A stretch of 64,000 nt of DNA from Eubacteriales bacterium (lineage in GTDB: Bacteria > Bacillota > Clostridia > Lachnospirales > Lachnospiraceae), in the NCBI GenBank assembly GCA_030537135.1, contig JAUNOP010000005.1:34710-98709 (forward strand). The letters run 5' to 3'. The notes beneath the pieces are model-generated. The model was not told where the DNA came from and did not search any database. It was given only the letters and a program-made list of their open reading frames with translations. Of this stretch, positions 8,569-17,664 are shown piece by piece; the stretch's first letter is position 1; every line of letters begins with the position of its first letter. Position numbers and translations under genes: made by a program.

Positions 8569-9339
8569 ATGACAAAAAAGAGCAAGGAAGCCAATTGCCA
8601 GTTCGAGGAGTCGGCAATTGGGCGTGAAAGCGAACAAAAATGGGATGACTGTCAGGAAGGAGCTTATCAGAAGAACGCCATGGAACGGTGCGAGGATCCT
8701 GGACTTAGGTATGCTGCTGATAAAGAAGCTGCAATGGAGCAAGAGCCTCAGAAGGATACAAATGACGAGGGACTTGCCTGGGAGGAAATCCGTACAGAGC
8801 ATATTGTACAGGACGAGTGGATTGATTTTAGACGTTCTGCATATCGCTTTCCAGACGGCAGTGTTTTTGAACCCTATTACAGCTATAGCCGCAAGGACTA
8901 TGTTGTGATTGTAGCCTCTGATACGGCTGGAAAATATCTCTGTGTCAGACAGTACAGACAAGGAATCGGGAAAGTGACCACAGAATTCCCCGCAGGATGC
9001 ATAGAAGAGAAGGACGGAAAAAAGCATAGCACCAGCAAAAAGACTCTGGCTAAGGACGCCCTGGAAGCCGCAAAAAGAGAGCTAAAGGAAGAAACAGGAT
9101 ATGAGTCTGATGAATGGGAAGAGCTTCTTACCATTCCCTCCAATGCCACGCTTGCCGACAATTACGCACATCTGTTTGTGGCAAAAAACTGCCGCAGAGC
9201 ATCAGGACAGGAACTGGATGAGACAGAATTTCTGAATGTGAAAAAGCTGACTCCAGCTCAGATAGAAGAATGGATTGCAGAGGGAAAATTCCAGCAGGCA
9301 GTCCATATTGCGGCCTGGTTGTTGGCGCTCAGGAAATAG
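8569..9339 (+). CDS. Nudix hydrolase with N-terminal extension
   Basis: 256 residues from ATG 8569 (site AAGAAAGAGG). Residues 80-256 resemble ADP-ribose pyrophosphatase-type Nudix enzymes: RRSAYRFPDGSVFEPYYSYS, KYLCVRQYRQG, TTEFPAGCIE and the catalytic helix AAKRELKEETGYES. Family enzymes cleave nucleoside diphosphate sugars such as ADP-ribose. Two oddities: about 70 hydrophilic N-terminal residues precede the domain, and about 15 lysine-rich residues (EKDGKKHSTSKKTLAK) sit inside the Nudix box between its glycine and the helix, so the usual spacing is broken. The REL-EE metal-binding residues are retained, so activity is likely. Confidence 0.8.
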   Translation: MTKKSKEANCQFEESAIGRESEQKWDDCQEGAYQKNAMERCEDPGLRYAADKEAAMEQEPQKDTNDEGLAWEEIRTEHIVQDEWIDFRRSAYRFPDGSVFEPYYSYSRKDYVVIVASDTAGKYLCVRQYRQGIGKVTTEFPAGCIEEKDGKKHSTSKKTLAKDALEAAKRELKEETGYESDEWEELLTIPSNATLADNYAHLFVAKNCRRASGQELDETEFLNVKKLTPAQIEEWIAEGKFQQAVHIAAWLLALRK

Positions 9340-9453
9340 AATAATATAACCGAATAACAGAAAAGTAAACAAAAAAACAGGATTGTCTAATGAAAATCAG
9401 AGAATAACGGGATATAATAGATAAAAATCACATTTTTAAAGGAGGCATGTTTA

Positions 9454-12069
9454 TTGATTTATTATCAGGAAACACATGAGGCAGTCCTGCAGGAGCTAAA
9501 GTCAGACCAGGCTTTGGGTTTGACGTCCGGGCAGGCGGCAGAGAGACTTACCCACTATGGAAAAAACAGATTAAAGGAAAAAAAGGGAAAGACAAAGCTG
9601 CAGAAATTTTTTGACCAGTTCAAAGACGCCATGATATTGATTTTGCTGGCAGCAGCGGCGATTTCCTTTGGAATTGCCTGTGCAGAGGGAGAGTCAGGGG
9701 AGTTTTTTGAACCCATATTGATTTTATTGATTGTTGTTTTGAACGCTGTCATAGGCGTCATGCAGGAGAGCAAAGCAGAAAAGGCGCTGGAAGCACTGAA
9801 GAATCTTTCCGCGCCCCATGCAAGGGTTATTCGGGACGGAAAAGAGAAGGTGATTCCGGCAGAGGAGCTGGTACCAGGTGATGTGATTCATCTGGAAGCA
9901 GGAGACTTTGTTCCGGCAGACGCCAGACTTCTGCGCAGCGTTAGCCTGAAAAGCGAAGAATCTGCTCTCACAGGAGAGTCGCTTCCGGCAGAGAAGGATG
10001 CAGACAGAAGAATTGATGTACAATCTCCCCTGGGCGATCGCGCAAATATGGTATTTTCTGGATGCTCCATTACTTATGGTACGGCGTCTGCCGTAGTCAC
10101 TGCAACCGGTATGGATACGGAGATGGGAAAAATCGCAAATCTTCTCGACAGCGAGGGAGAGGGGGCCACGCCGCTTCAGCAGAAGCTGGCGCAGCTTGGA
10201 AAATATCTGGGAATTCTGGCGCTTTTGATCTGCGCTGTGATTCTTGTTATTGGAATTGTGAATGGAATACCAGCGCTCGAAATTTTCATGACTGCTGTGT
10301 CCCTGGCTGTTTCTGCTATTCCTGAAGGCCTGCCGGCAATTGTAACCATTGTTTTATCCATTGGCGTGCAGCGGATGGTCAAGAAGAATGCCATTGTTCG
10401 GCGCCTGCCGGCAGTAGAGACTCTGGGAGGAGCTTCTGTCATCTGCTCTGATAAGACCGGCACACTGACACAGAACAGAATGACTCTGGTGAAGGCATGG
10501 GCAGACGGCATGGAAGAGCTGGAGACTGTTTCTGGGTCAAGCAGCGCCAAAATTCAAAGGCTCCTGACATTGGGGACATTGTGCAGCGATGGAACCGTGG
10601 TATTTCATGAGCAGGAAGAGCAGCACATCGGCGACCCGACAGAGACGGCCATTGTTCTGGCCGCTCATAAAAACGGAATAACAAAAGAAAAGCTGAATAA
10701 GGACTATCCTCGCATGGCAGAGCTTCCCTTTGACTCGGACCGCAAGCTGATGACAACAGTGAATCGGATGGATGGAAAAAACATAGCGATTGTAAAGGGG
10801 GCATTTGATGTCATTGCTTTGCGCTGTGTGAGCGGAAATCTGGAGATGGCAAGGCGCATGAATGAGGAAATGAGCGAGCATGCGCTTCGCGTACTTGCTG
10901 TTGCATATAAAGAAATTGCCCAGATACCCCAAAATCCAACCTCTGAGGCTCTGGAAAATGGATTGACCCTGGCAGGTCTGGTGGGAATGATCGATCCGCC
11001 CCGTCCAGAGGCAAAGGAAGCGGTTGCAGTTTGCAAAAAGGCCGGAATCAGGCCGGTTATGATTACCGGAGATCATGTGATTACTGCCGCAGCAGTTGCA
11101 AGAGAGCTGGGAATTCTGAAGGAAGGAGACAGGGCGATCACTGGAACGCAGCTGGATGCAATGACAGAGGGCGAGCTGGACGCAGAGGTGGAGAATATAT
11201 CCGTATATGCCCGTGTTTCCCCGGAAAATAAAATCCGTATTGTGAAGGCATGGCAGCGCAAGGGACAGATTGTGTCTATGACCGGCGACGGCGTGAATGA
11301 TGCGCCGGCTTTGAAGGCGGCAGATATCGGATGCGCCATGGGAATCACAGGCACAGATGTTGCGAAGGGAGCGGCGGACATGACGCTGACAGACGACAAT
11401 TTTGCCACAATTGTTGAGGCCGTCCGAGAGGGGCGCGGCATTTATGCCAACATCCGCAAGGTGGTCGGCTTCCTGCTAGGAACCAATATTGGCGAGATTG
11501 TTGCTGTCTTTATCGCCATGCTGCTGTGGCATAAGTCTCCGCTGATGAGCATGCAGCTTTTGTGGATTAACCTGGTGACAGACAGCCTGCCTGCGATTGC
11601 ATTGGGAATGGAAGCAGTGGAGCCAGACGTCATGGAGCAGAAACCAAGACAGAAAACAGAAGGCCTGTTTGCTCATGGCCTGGGCCTGCGCACTGTTTTG
11701 CAGGGAGTTATGTTTGGAATGCTTGCCCTGCTTGCATACTGGCTGGGAAGGACACAGACCGGACTGGACGCCGGAGGGCAGACAATGGCGTTTATGGTTC
11801 TGTCGCTCTCTCAGGTTGTTCAGGCCTTTAATATGCGGTCAGAGCATTCTCTATTCAAAATCGGCCTATTTACCAACCATAAACTGAATTGGGCAGCAGC
11901 AATATCTGCTTTGCTGGTACTGCTTGTTTTATTTACACCGCTGCGGATCGTGTTTGGACTTGTGACGCTCTCTGGAAGCTTATATTTGAAGGGCTTGTTG
12001 ATGATTCTATTCCCGATTCTGGCAATGGAATTATCGAAAGCATTTGGCTTAATCAGACATCAAAGCTAA
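9454..12069 (+). CDS. Calcium-type P-type ATPase
   Basis: 871 residues. N-terminal cation-ATPase domain, actuator TGES (173-176), PEGLP in M4 (290-294), phosphorylation loop with D333 in CSDKTGTLTQ, nucleotide domain KGAFDVI, hinge GDGVNDAPALK, and about ten membrane helices with a C-terminal six-helix bundle (WINLVTDSLPAIALGME). The length and the M4 and M6 motifs fit PMCA/SERCA-type Ca2+ export; Mn2+ is possible. The start is TTG at 9454, eight bases after AAAGGAGG; an ATG at 9447 is out of frame and soon stops. Transcribed alone. Confidence 0.9.
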   Translation: MIYYQETHEAVLQELKSDQALGLTSGQAAERLTHYGKNRLKEKKGKTKLQKFFDQFKDAMILILLAAAAISFGIACAEGESGEFFEPILILLIVVLNAVIGVMQESKAEKALEALKNLSAPHARVIRDGKEKVIPAEELVPGDVIHLEAGDFVPADARLLRSVSLKSEESALTGESLPAEKDADRRIDVQSPLGDRANMVFSGCSITYGTASAVVTATGMDTEMGKIANLLDSEGEGATPLQQKLAQLGKYLGILALLICAVILVIGIVNGIPALEIFMTAVSLAVSAIPEGLPAIVTIVLSIGVQRMVKKNAIVRRLPAVETLGGASVICSDKTGTLTQNRMTLVKAWADGMEELETVSGSSSAKIQRLLTLGTLCSDGTVVFHEQEEQHIGDPTETAIVLAAHKNGITKEKLNKDYPRMAELPFDSDRKLMTTVNRMDGKNIAIVKGAFDVIALRCVSGNLEMARRMNEEMSEHALRVLAVAYKEIAQIPQNPTSEALENGLTLAGLVGMIDPPRPEAKEAVAVCKKAGIRPVMITGDHVITAAAVARELGILKEGDRAITGTQLDAMTEGELDAEVENISVYARVSPENKIRIVKAWQRKGQIVSMTGDGVNDAPALKAADIGCAMGITGTDVAKGAADMTLTDDNFATIVEAVREGRGIYANIRKVVGFLLGTNIGEIVAVFIAMLLWHKSPLMSMQLLWINLVTDSLPAIALGMEAVEPDVMEQKPRQKTEGLFAHGLGLRTVLQGVMFGMLALLAYWLGRTQTGLDAGGQTMAFMVLSLSQVVQAFNMRSEHSLFKIGLFTNHKLNWAAAISALLVLLVLFTPLRIVFGLVTLSGSLYLKGLLMILFPILAMELSKAFGLIRHQS

Positions 12070-12212
12070 GTGTGAAAGAAAGCTTTCCTATCTTCCTTTA
12101 TAGCAGATCCTGCACCTGCCATGCAGAGGAAAGAATGTGATAAGAAGAGACCGCCTTTGAAAATTGATATCATAGGTCCTGCGGCAGGCGGAAAAATTCA
12201 TGCAGGATTGGC

Positions 12213-12371
12213 ATGGATAATGTTTTGACCGTAAAGCCTATGGAGCAAGAACAGCTCAAACAGAAAATGAGGTTTACATGGAAAGCAAGTGCTGATATGA
12301 TTTCTATATACAATACAGAAAGGTTCAGCGGTGACAATATGAAGAACAATAGTAAGGCGATTGTGCAGTAG
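12213..12371 (+). CDS. Possible 52-residue protein
   Basis: ATG 12213 opens 52 codons beginning MDNVLTVKPMEQEQLKQKM and ending in a lysine/asparagine-rich tail. The ribosome site is weak (GGATTGG). Support comes from the hairpin that begins at its stop codon and from the plausible amphipathic composition. I do not recognise it. Confidence 0.3.
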   Translation: MDNVLTVKPMEQEQLKQKMRFTWKASADMISIYNTERFSGDNMKNNSKAIVQ

Positions 12372-12416
12372 CAATGGCTATTGCATTTGGTAACGAAGTG
12401 TTATAGCCATTGCGTT
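12371..12416 (+). terminator. 11-bp stem hairpin, possible terminator
   Basis: GCAATGGCTAT (12371-12381) pairs perfectly with ATAGCCATTGC (12403-12413), followed by GTTTCCT. The T tract is short, so it may be a weak terminator for the upstream ORF or a leader structure for the CD3324-type gene 30 bases on. Confidence 0.5.
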
Positions 12417-12445
12417 TCCTAATAATCAATCATTAGGAGGGCATA

Positions 12446-12751
12446 ATGAGCTATGTAAAAGCGTCTGATGTTTTGCCAGAGGAGCTTATTTCGGAAATAC
12501 AGAAATACATTGACGGCCAGATGCTGTATGTTCCAAGAAAATGTGAGGAGCATTCAAACTGGGGAGAAAGAAGCGGAATAAGAAAAAAACTGGAAAAGCG
12601 CGACAAACAGATTTTTGACGGATATGTATCAGGGAAAACCATCCTGGATCTGTCAGAGGAGTATTATCTGTCTGAGAAAAGCATTCAGAGAATTATACGA
12701 AAAATGAATCCCTCCGAAAACACGCAGCGCATAAGGAGGGACTATAATTGA
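12446..12751 (+). CDS. CD3324-family helix-turn-helix protein
   Basis: 101 residues: KASDVLPEELISEIQKYIDG, MLYVPRK, then a C-terminal HTH (GKTILDLSEEYYLSEKSIQRII). This is the layout of the CD3324 family, related to the Mor transcription activator fold and common in Clostridia. The start is behind TTAGGAGGGC. It overlaps the RNHCP gene start by 4 bases, so the two are cotranslated. Its target is unknown. Confidence 0.8.
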   Translation: MSYVKASDVLPEELISEIQKYIDGQMLYVPRKCEEHSNWGERSGIRKKLEKRDKQIFDGYVSGKTILDLSEEYYLSEKSIQRIIRKMNPSENTQRIRRDYN

Positions 12752-13173
12752 ACAGAGAAAACAAAAGAAAGCAATACGAAAAGGGATATTATAAGAAGCA
12801 TCCCTGCAATGAAATTTTTACATGCAGGGTTTGCGGCAGAGAGGTGGCGCCAGAGGGGGCAGGAAGCAATCACAGAAATCATTGTCCCAACTGCCTTGCA
12901 AGCCTGCATGTGGACGTCAGTCCAGGAGACCGCGCGTCAGACTGTGGAGGATATATGGATCCGATTGCAGTATGGGTAAGAAAAAACGGCGAATGGGCAA
13001 TTATTCACAGGTGCCGCCGCTGCGGAGAGATGAGTTCCAATCGCATTGCAGCGGATGATAATCCGATGAAGCTGATGTCAATTGCATTAAAGCCTTTGAC
13101 AGCTCCGCCGTTTCCGATTGAGCGCATTGAGGAGATGACCAGGATGATGGGCGGAGACGGGGAATGCTGTTAG
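12748..13173 (+). CDS. RNHCP domain zinc-binding protein
   Basis: 141 residues from a TTG start overlapping the previous stop (GGAGGGAC site). A Cys pair FTCRVCG is followed by the diagnostic RNHCPNCLASLHVDVSPGDR, then CGGYMDPIAVWVR, RCRRCGEMSSNRIAADDNP. The four Cys pairs and a His suggest a zinc-binding fold. RNHCP proteins are small, widespread and uncharacterised. Confidence 0.85.
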   Translation: MNRENKRKQYEKGYYKKHPCNEIFTCRVCGREVAPEGAGSNHRNHCPNCLASLHVDVSPGDRASDCGGYMDPIAVWVRKNGEWAIIHRCRRCGEMSSNRIAADDNPMKLMSIALKPLTAPPFPIERIEEMTRMMGGDGECC

Positions 13174-13190
13174 ACATAATTGTGAAGCAA

Positions 13191-13239
13191 AAAATACCTG
13201 CGGGGTATCTGCGAAATGTAGATGCCTCGCAGGTATTTT
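13191..13239. terminator. Intrinsic terminator after RNHCP gene
   Basis: 12-bp stem AAAATACCTGCG (13191-13202) with CGCAGGTATTTT (13228-13239). A-rich and T-rich flanks make it functional on either strand. Confidence 0.85.
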
Positions 13240-13280
13240 CGTTATGAAAGTCCGGACAAAAAAACTCTCTGTTATTGCAT

Positions 13281-13335
13281 ATTACAAGGTACCTTGACAT
13301 ATGAATAAGATTGGAATATAATTACAAGGTACCAA
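13281..13335 (+). promoter_or_regulatory. MarR-operon promoter with duplicated operator
   Basis: Consensus TTGACA (13294-13299), a 17-base spacer and TATAAT (13317-13322). The 13-base direct repeat ATTACAAGGTACC occurs at 13281-13293 and 13321-13333. The first copy extends to the perfect palindrome CAAGGTACCTTG covering the -35 box; the second abuts the -10 box. This placement is what an autorepressing MarR dimer would need. The repressor is encoded 21 bases downstream. Confidence 0.8.
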
Positions 13336-13356
13336 GCAAATGAGGAGGGAATTATT

Positions 13357-13815
13357 TTGCTCACATATAATGATATGGATATGAATGGAAAACTTATGCA
13401 GAAACTATGGGACGTGGCTCATGTTTTGCATCATACTTCCGGAGGAAGAGGAAGTCAGAAGAGGATTCTGACAGTGCTTCTGAGAAAAGGCGTAATCTCG
13501 CAGGCAGAGCTGACAGAGCATCTTGGAATTCAATCAGCCTCAGCAAGTGAGGTTTTGGCTAAGCTGGAGGCTGCCGGTCTGATTTCCCGCACTGAGAAAG
13601 AGAGCGATCGCCGGACAATTAATCTGTCATTGACGCCTCTGGGAAGAGAAAAGGCGCTCATTGCGCTGGAAGAGCGTGAGAAAAAGAAGAGGGATATGTT
13701 CTCGGTCTTGTCAGAAGAGGAGAAGGCAGCGCTGCTTTCTATCCTTGAAAAATTGACAGAAGACTGGAAGAAGCGTTATGGAGAGCCGGGAAAGAGAGGA
13801 AGGAAAGCAATATGA
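13357..13815 (+). CDS. MarR-family transcriptional regulator
   Basis: 152 residues from TTG 13357 (site GAGGAGGGA). The winged helix spans about 40-105: ILTVLLRKGVISQAELTEHL, SASEVLAKLEAAGLISR and the wing KESDRRTINLSLTPLG. A basic, charged C-terminus ends in GEPGKRGRKAI. It overlaps the exporter gene by 4 bases. It probably represses its own operon through the paired sites upstream and is released by a substrate of the exporter; that mechanism is known for MarR/exporter operons and inferred here. Confidence 0.9.
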   Translation: MLTYNDMDMNGKLMQKLWDVAHVLHHTSGGRGSQKRILTVLLRKGVISQAELTEHLGIQSASASEVLAKLEAAGLISRTEKESDRRTINLSLTPLGREKALIALEEREKKKRDMFSVLSEEEKAALLSILEKLTEDWKKRYGEPGKRGRKAI

Positions 13816-15530
13816 GATTGATTCTACAGTATTTACACAGGCATATTGGAATTTTTCTGTTATCTACCCTGTTTCTCACCATGGAGGCGATGGCGGATCT
13901 GCTTCAGCCCACCTTCATGTCTTATATTGTGGATGAGGGGATTGCAGATTCAGATATTGGCAGGATTCTGTACTATGGAGCAATCATGCTCTTTATTGCT
14001 CTCATCGGCGCCATTTCCGCTGTGATGCGAAACCGCTTTGCCAGCCAGACCTCGCAGACCATTGGCAAGGAGATGCGCCAGGACATGTATCACAATGTTC
14101 AGCAGCTTTCGTTGGAAAATATAGACCGTTTGCAGCCTGCCTCCATCATCACACGGATTACAAACGACGTTTCTCAAGTACAGGAGCTGATTAACAGTAT
14201 TATGCGAATGATGGTGAAGGCTCCGATTACCTGTGTGGGAGCCATTATATTGATTTTGATTCAGACGCCCAAGCAGGCTCCGGTTATGGTTGGAATCATT
14301 ATCATTGTAGCGTTTCTTATTTTAGAAAACATGCGCGTTGGCTATCCGCGCTTTGGAACAGTACAGAAAAAGCTGGATAGGCTCAATGGAGTTACAAGGG
14401 AATTCCTGTCAGCTGTCAGAGTGGTCAAGGCCTTCAATGCAGAGGCTGAGGAAACCGAAAAGTTCGACAGAGCGTCAACAGAGCTGGCAGCTGCAAATGT
14501 TGCTGCTCTGCGTATTGCAGCGGCTTTCTCACCACTTATCAATCTGACTGTGAACTTTGGGGTTGTACTGCTCCTATGGATATCCAAAAATCAGAACAGC
14601 TCTGAAATTGGAAAACTGATGGCCTCTGTCAACTATATGACACAGGTATTGTTTGCTGTAACAATGATTTCCAATGTCATAAATGTGGCTGTCCGCGCGA
14701 TGGCTTCTTCAGGCAGAATTGAAGAGGTATTGAATGAGAGACCAGCGCAGCAGTTCCCAGAGCATCCGCTCAGACCAGACATTAAGGGAGAGATTCAGTT
14801 TGAAAATGTATCCTTTGCCTATGCAGGAGCAGGAAAGGAGGCTCTCAGAAAAATCAACTTCAAAATCGAGCCAGGCGAGACAATCGGCATCATTGGTCCC
14901 ACTGGCTCAGGGAAAACAACGCTTGTTCAGCTTGTACCCCGTCTGTATGATGCGTCAGAGGGAAGGATTTTGATAGATGGCTGCGACGTCACACAGATTG
15001 ACGAGGCTGTGCTTAGAAGCTCGGTTGCAGTATGTGCGCAGAAGGTAGTGCTTTTCACAGGGAGCATCAGCGACAACCTCCGATGGGGCAGGGAGGATGC
15101 CTGCGATGAAGAAATAAAAAAGGCGGCTGAGGCTGCCTGCGCAGATGCATTTATCTGCAAAACAGAAAATGGCTATGATACATGGCTCGGTCAGGGAGGC
15201 GTGAATCTGTCCGGCGGACAGAAGCAGCGGCTTTCCCTTGCCCGTGCGCTGCTTCGCAGGCCGAAAATCCTGATTCTGGATGATTGTACCAGCGCTCTTG
15301 ACGCGCAGACAGAGGCAGAGGTACTCGCAGGCTTAAGAGAGCATTTTGAGGGAGTGACCGTGCTTCTGATTAGTCAGAGAATTTCGACAGTCATGCGTGC
15401 GGACAGGATTCTATGCCTTGAGAACGGCGCTGTGCAGGGCTTTGGAACCCATGAGCAGCTCATGAAAGGCTGTGAATTATATACAAAAATCTACGATTCT
15501 CAGATTGGAGGCGAGCAAAATGGCAGATAA
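13812..15530 (+). CDS. Heterodimeric ABC exporter, degenerate-site subunit
   Basis: 572 residues. Six membrane helices in 1-300, then the ATPase domain: Walker A GPTGSGKT 362-369, signature LSGGQ 466-470, Walker B ILILDD. The catalytic Glu after Walker B is Asp (LDDCTSALD), the hallmark of the non-catalytic half of heterodimeric exporters such as LmrCD, BmrCD and TM287/288. Its partner with the normal Glu overlaps it by 11 bases. The substrate is probably a drug or amphiphile sensed by the MarR protein. Confidence 0.9.
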   Translation: MRLILQYLHRHIGIFLLSTLFLTMEAMADLLQPTFMSYIVDEGIADSDIGRILYYGAIMLFIALIGAISAVMRNRFASQTSQTIGKEMRQDMYHNVQQLSLENIDRLQPASIITRITNDVSQVQELINSIMRMMVKAPITCVGAIILILIQTPKQAPVMVGIIIIVAFLILENMRVGYPRFGTVQKKLDRLNGVTREFLSAVRVVKAFNAEAEETEKFDRASTELAAANVAALRIAAAFSPLINLTVNFGVVLLLWISKNQNSSEIGKLMASVNYMTQVLFAVTMISNVINVAVRAMASSGRIEEVLNERPAQQFPEHPLRPDIKGEIQFENVSFAYAGAGKEALRKINFKIEPGETIGIIGPTGSGKTTLVQLVPRLYDASEGRILIDGCDVTQIDEAVLRSSVAVCAQKVVLFTGSISDNLRWGREDACDEEIKKAAEAACADAFICKTENGYDTWLGQGGVNLSGGQKQRLSLARALLRRPKILILDDCTSALDAQTEAEVLAGLREHFEGVTVLLISQRISTVMRADRILCLENGAVQGFGTHEQLMKGCELYTKIYDSQIGGEQNGR

Positions 15531-17346
15531 AAATACAGCGATTCCTCCCAGAAATATAAATGGGATTTCTCGCCCAGGACACGGCGTTGTTGTAAAGCCA
15601 AAGGACATGAAGGGAACGCTGCGCAGGCTCTGGATGCTGACAAAGGGCAAGAGAAAAGGACTGGAATGGATTCTGCTTCTTTCCGCTCTCTCCTGTGCGG
15701 CAGCTATTTTCTCCCCATATCTTACAGGAAAAATCGTGACCATGATTGTTGATGGGGATGCGATTATCTTTGTGCTGTGCATACTCGCCGGACTTTATAT
15801 CAGCGATTGGCTGATTCGGTTCCTGCAGCAGTTCTTTATGGCCTCTATTGGCCAGCGTATTATACAGCACATACGAAAGACCCTGTTCGACCATATGAAA
15901 GGGCTTCCGCTTGCTTTTTTTGACAGAAGACAGCATGGCGAGCTGATGAGCCGTCTGACAAATGACGTGGATAATATCAGTACCACAATTTCCAATTCCC
16001 TGACATTGCTTTTGACCTATTTCTTTACGATTATTGGTATTTTTACCATGATGGTTTGCCTTAGTCCATTGTTGACTCTGGTGTCGCTTGGCGGTATTGT
16101 TCTGATTTTTTTGCTCACAAGAGCAGTGACCAGGCGAACCAAAAAGTTGTTTGCAGAGCAGCAGAAGGCACTGGGAAAATTGAACGGCCAGGTGGAGGAG
16201 AGTATATCAGGATTTGCTGCTGCAAAGACCTTTTGCAGGGAAAAGCAGATGGAAGCAGAGTTTCAGTTAAACAATGATAAGCTCTGCCATGCGTCCATCC
16301 GGGCGCTGATATGCTCTGGATATTTGATGCCGCTGATGAATGTGATCAACAATCTTTGCTATGTTGCGCTTGCTGTGTTCAGCGGGATTTTGTTTATCAA
16401 TGGCAATATAAGAGACATTGGACTGATAACCAGCTTTCTTCTCTATGTGCGGCAATTTACAAGGCCGTTTGTGGAGATTGCCAATATTTACAATAATTTC
16501 CAGACAGCTGTTGCTGGTGCGGAACGAGTGTTTGAGATTCTGGATGAACCCCTGGAGCCGGAGGATAAGCCCGATGCATTGGAAGCGGAAAATCCTCGCG
16601 GCGATATTGTCATGAATCATGTGCAGTTTGGTTATATACCGGAGAAGATGGTTCTGAAGGATATTTCCGTGCAAATCTCCGCTGGCACACAGGTGGCGAT
16701 TGTGGGCTCTACCGGCTCAGGCAAGACAACGATTATTAATCTTCTTACACGTTTTTATGATGTAAGTTCTGGAGAAATTCTGCTGGACGGACATGATTTG
16801 AGAGATTACAAAATGAAAAGTCTGCGAAATATTTTCGGCGTAGTACTTCAGGATACCGCCCTGTTTGCAGAATCAGTTATGGATAATATCCGGTATGGAC
16901 ACAAAGATGCAAGCGAAGAGCAGGTATACGAAGCAGCCCGTATTGCAGGAGCAGAGAGCTTTATTGAGCGCCTGCCAAATGGCTATCATACAGTTCTGGA
17001 GCAGGGTGGAAATGAACTCTCACAGGGAGAACGACAGCTCCTCACAATTGCCAGAGCAGTTCTCGCCAATGCCCCGATTGTGATTCTTGATGAGGCTACC
17101 AGCTCAGTGGATACTGTTACAGAGCAGAAAATCCGAAGAGCCATGCTGAAGATATGCGAAGGCAGAACCTCCTTCATCATTGCACATCGGCTTTCCACGA
17201 TAAGGGATTCGGACTGTATTCTCTTGATAGAGGACGGAGAAATTGCAGAACAGGGGACTCATGAAGAGCTGATGGCATCAGGCGGTAAGTACGCCAGGCT
17301 GTATCAGACGCAGAGCGGATTTCCTGTCTCCAATAGAAAACACTGA
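15520..17346 (+). CDS. Heterodimeric ABC exporter, catalytic subunit
   Basis: 608 residues from ATG 15520; the in-frame extension to 15472 lies inside the previous gene. A polar N-terminus of about 40 residues is followed by six membrane helices and an ATPase domain with GSTGSGKTT, the divergent signature ELSQGE and Walker B VILDEATSSVD with intact catalytic Glu. The altered signature LSQGE together with the partner's altered Walker B gives one weak and one active ATP site, typical of this exporter class. Ends before a terminator. Confidence 0.9.
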   Translation: MADKNTAIPPRNINGISRPGHGVVVKPKDMKGTLRRLWMLTKGKRKGLEWILLLSALSCAAAIFSPYLTGKIVTMIVDGDAIIFVLCILAGLYISDWLIRFLQQFFMASIGQRIIQHIRKTLFDHMKGLPLAFFDRRQHGELMSRLTNDVDNISTTISNSLTLLLTYFFTIIGIFTMMVCLSPLLTLVSLGGIVLIFLLTRAVTRRTKKLFAEQQKALGKLNGQVEESISGFAAAKTFCREKQMEAEFQLNNDKLCHASIRALICSGYLMPLMNVINNLCYVALAVFSGILFINGNIRDIGLITSFLLYVRQFTRPFVEIANIYNNFQTAVAGAERVFEILDEPLEPEDKPDALEAENPRGDIVMNHVQFGYIPEKMVLKDISVQISAGTQVAIVGSTGSGKTTIINLLTRFYDVSSGEILLDGHDLRDYKMKSLRNIFGVVLQDTALFAESVMDNIRYGHKDASEEQVYEAARIAGAESFIERLPNGYHTVLEQGGNELSQGERQLLTIARAVLANAPIVILDEATSSVDTVTEQKIRRAMLKICEGRTSFIIAHRLSTIRDSDCILLIEDGEIAEQGTHEELMASGGKYARLYQTQSGFPVSNRKH

Positions 17347-17358
17347 AAATTTATCAGA

Positions 17359-17392
17359 GCAGAGTATGTAGAGATACGTACTCTGCTTTGTT
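17359..17392 (+). terminator. Terminator of the MarR/ABC operon
   Basis: 8-bp stem GCAGAGTA (17359-17366) with TACTCTGC (17379-17386), followed by TTTGTT. Confidence 0.75.
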
Positions 17393-17635
17393 GTGTGCAA
17401 TAAGCTTGTTGTGCATCTGTTGTGTCCTGAAAAAACGGAAACAAATTTCAAAAAGGATTTTGGCAATAGATTATACTGTAAAAAAGCATAAATGTATTCT
17501 TTATGACATTTCCCTCGCTGGAAAAAAGGAGCATCTGAATCAGAAAAATACCTCATTTTGGACAGCCTGTTTAGGGAAGGAGATAAAATTGTTCCGCAGA
17601 ATGGTTAAAATCATGAGAATGAAAATGTTTATTCG

Positions 17636-17664
17636 TTGCATGTACAACGTAAATCAGTTATAAT
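17636..17664 (+). promoter_or_regulatory. Candidate promoter of the dynamin operon
   Basis: TTGCAT (17636-17641), a 17-base spacer and a perfect TATAAT (17659-17664). It is the only good promoter between the upstream terminator and the zinc-ribbon gene, and leaves a long leader of about 230 bases. Confidence 0.65.

Larger units (their letters stand above)
12070..12445. other. Intergenic region with small ORF and hairpin
   Basis: About 375 bases between the P-type ATPase and the CD3324-type gene. The first 140 bases show no supported feature. The rest holds a possible 52-codon ORF and a hairpin, listed separately. Confidence 0.5.

Noticed and set aside
9383-9418. TTGTCT...TATAAT as a promoter for the P-type ATPase
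   Set aside because: The spacer is about 24 bases, too long; TATAAT alone may act with a weak -35 box, which I cannot support.
17388-17663. 91-codon plus-strand ORF before the dynamin operon
   Set aside because: It starts inside the terminator of the upstream operon, has no ribosome site, and contains the promoter at 17636-17664.
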